Source: Centropus unirufus
Lineage: Eukaryota; Chordata; Aves; Cuculiformes; Centropidae
Reading direction: 5' to 3'
NCBI GenBank assembly: GCA_013397695.1
Contig: VYZI01000119.1
Coordinates: 793,353-857,352, forward strand
DNA length: 64,000 nt
The notes under the pieces were generated by a model that did not search any database, was not told the origin of the DNA, and saw only the letters and a list, made by a program, of their open reading frames with translations. Made by a program: the position numbers and the translations under genes. Every line of letters begins with the position of its first letter. Positions within the stretch are counted from its first letter, which is position 1. This document shows, piece after piece, positions 61,521 through 64,000 of the stretch.

Positions 61521-64000
61521 AATTATTAAGAGTCTCAGGGCAAATAAATAGCACCCATTCTCACAACTGATACAATTATCTTTCAGCAATTAGTGAATGA
61601 AAACACAAGGTGTATAGCAAAAAAAATAATGTGATTACATACATTTATAACTCTTCATCCTTAACATATGGGCTCTACCTGTGGGGTTCACACATTGGAG
61701 TCAGTGCAGAATGGGCCACTTGGTACACAGCCACCTGTCCTATGCCCTACAAAGCAAGATGAACCCCAGCGGGTCTTATTCGACTGGATCCTTTATATAA
61801 CTCCTTTGGAAATGTACCCTCTTCTACCATCCTTTAAATGTCTCCATTTCACCAGCCTCATTATGCTGAAATTGAGTTTCGGGCTTAACCATCCACGGCT
61901 ACACCTGTATTGGTGCATAATTCTGTGACAACATGACTCTCCTCTACCTGCTTCCAGACTGCTTACTATGAGTAGACCCTGGGCTGTGCCTATCGGAACC
62001 TTTCCCAGGTGCTATTGAAGAAAATGTTGGTAAGACAAACCCAAATTGTCACAGGATCTGTTCTGATAATTTAACAACACAGTCGTGTCAGTCCCCAGGT
62101 CCATAGTTGGGACTAGTTTAATTTAGCAGTAAAGGCATCCCCACTATTTTTTCATAGCTATTCTTCCATGTACATCCATAAAGCTGAATCTCTACTGGAG
62201 GGCTTCCCAATTTATAGAAACACAGACCTCTTCTTTTCTGGGAGATGATGGGACAGCCTTTTCATAAATATTCTTCTGGAGCAGTAAATGATATTTTACA
62301 GTATTCAAACTGGAATAGAAAGAAATGGCTTGTGAATACTCCAGCAGCTTTGCACCAATCTTCTCAGGCCTACAGCATGGCTAACCATGGTGCCACTGGA
62401 CAGCAAAGTTCCCATTTTAGAGACTTGACTTAGAATTGAAATTTAGGCACCTGGAGTCCTGCATGTGCATTCTCTGTCTTCTTTCCAAGCTAAAACTCCT
62501 TACAAATACACATTCTCCCGTAGTACATGTATACTAACACAAAACTGACTACATGAGGCCCTACCATCCCTCGTTGTCCATTCCTAAGAAGTCTGTCAAC
62601 ACATTCGGTCTTAGACCATGACATAAAAGTAGGTGGATAAAATGAACCACACGTATTTATCATAAAAATAAATCAGAAACTCCCATTTCCATTTGCACCT
62701 TCTGTGCCCAAAGAGAATATGGAGGGAGAAGTTTTGATGCTTCATTACATGATGTTTCCTGAGCAGTTCTTTTCAGTCTAATATTTCATCTTAAGACAGT
62801 GTCTTTCTAGTTGTTTTCACTGCATGACTAACAGGTAAAGCACACAGTAAACTTCCCAGTTTGTTAATGACTTTTTTTAAACACTAGAGTTCCCATTCAG
62901 TTGTGTGTCCTCTGCCACCTTCTAGTAAAGTATGATCTTTTGCCATGCGATTAGTAAACCAGTGATAAAAATACCCTTCGAAAAATGAGAAGTTAAATTG
63001 TTTTTTCTAACCATAATAAACTTATTAACTTACTGTCATACACTTGACTTATATGCATATACTAGAAAAATATATATCAGTATATATTGCCAAAAATCTA
63101 AATCAAACAACAGAACCTTTTGCAATAGTATAAATTATATGAGGTTTTCTTTCATACTGTGTTAGGTAGGGGTTAAATATTTGAAAATACATTAAACAAT
63201 AGAATCACTTATCCCATGAATTAAGCTTCAAAATTAAATTTCCAACATTTTTATTGTAGGAGCACTAACTATAATATAGAACTGAATTTAAAAACTCACT
63301 TTCTTACCATTGCCTTTGTCAGTGTTTTCCATAAGTTTCTGGACATCATGCTTTGTTACTGAATTCAAAATCAAAGAGAAAAGATCAGACACATTCTGAA
63401 TGATGTTTTAAAGTGCAAAGAGAGTAAGAAGTCCATTAAAATCCAGAAAGATTTCTTAAGAGGGCTCAGCTAAAATCTGCAAACACAGTATGCCGAATAT
63501 TTGCCATCTGGTCTGTATCACTGGTTAGATTCTAGAGAATGCCTTAAAGAATATTTTTGTTCTGTTTAAGTGTGGGATGTACTGTCCACAACAACATTAT
63601 GCACATTTTTCCCTTACATAATGTCCTGGATACAATGAATAAGGTCAGTACACACCAGATTTACCAGTAGGAGTAATGGCAGCATGGAATAAATATTTGG
63701 CATAATAAACACATTTCTGTTTCTCTCATTAACTATTACCATGGGATACTTAAAAACATGAGAAGTATACATAACATAAATTTAAATAACACTGTTTTGA
63801 TGCAGAAAAAGGCAAAGGCAAGCTGACATCTTGTTCTTTTAAAAACAGAGCATAAATTTCGACAAAGCTTTTTAATGCCTTTCTTGTGATCTTAGAACAA
63901 TCACCACTCTGTACTTCTTCCCACGTACATATGACCTGCAAACTGAGAAAAGATAGCTAAGGCATTTGCTTATTTGTAATAAATGCTAAGATCTGAAGAT
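61521..64000. other. Intronic sequence, nothing recognised
   Basis: AT-rich sequence up to the window edge with no exon, CpG island or recognisable repeat. The FILIP1 first exon and promoter are not seen here. Confidence 0.55.

Larger units (their letters stand above)
4323..64000 (-). other. FILIP1: Long FILIP1 intron 1 (partial; upstream exon not seen)
   Basis: All sequence to the right of the coding exon is inferred to be the intron separating it from the non-coding first exon. The basis is the acceptor 6 bases before the ATG and the lack of any other gene in the remaining ~59.7 kb. Mammalian FILIP1 also has a very long 5' intron (family knowledge). No CpG island or first-exon signature is obvious here, so the promoter probably lies beyond 64000. 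A small unrecognised non-coding exon could be hidden inside. Repeats and possible control sites are listed separately. Confidence 0.65.

Overview
This is 64 kb of vertebrate nuclear DNA, almost certainly from a bird. It is AT-rich and nearly all non-coding. It carries several CR1 retrotransposon copies of clearly avian type, with tails ending in ATTCTATGATTCTA or in ATTCT units. The one protein-coding piece I can support is a single exon interrupted by clean splice sites. A 20-base run of N marks a gap in a draft assembly. I see no rRNA, tRNA, CRISPR array or prokaryotic gene structure.

The exon (4044-4322, minus strand) is the first coding exon of FILIP1, the filamin-A-interacting protein gene. 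It has a good splice acceptor, an ATG six bases later, 91 codons and a canonical donor. Its last residues enter the CortBP2-type N-terminal domain shared by FILIP1, FILIP1L and CTTNBP2. Because the gene runs right to left, positions 1-4043 are the start of the intron downstream of this exon. Everything from 4323 to 64000 is best read as the long intron between the untranslated first exon(s) and this exon. The promoter and the later coding exons are not visible here.

The rest is intronic sequence with transposon relics and simple repeats: a very old sense CR1 (23.6-24.0 kb), CR1 3' tails (24.65, 55.96 and 60.74 kb, antisense; 56.15 kb, sense), one larger broken CR1 with recognisable reverse transcriptase motifs (51.2-52.27 kb), and a degenerate, internally deleted mariner DNA transposon (38.1-38.6 kb). 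A pentanucleotide array at 56.3 kb has grown out of a CR1 tail. An unclassified block at 43.9-44.4 kb looks like an old interspersed repeat. A GC-rich but CpG-poor block lies at 21.6-22.5 kb.

The more interesting non-repeat signals are a perfect CArG box (SRF site) one base from a perfect MEF2 site at 52962-52982, which would fit a muscle-expressed gene, and a 147-base exon-like segment on the FILIP1 sense strand at 46720-46866. Both are hypotheses from sequence inspection only. I found no convincing undescribed biological system in the window.
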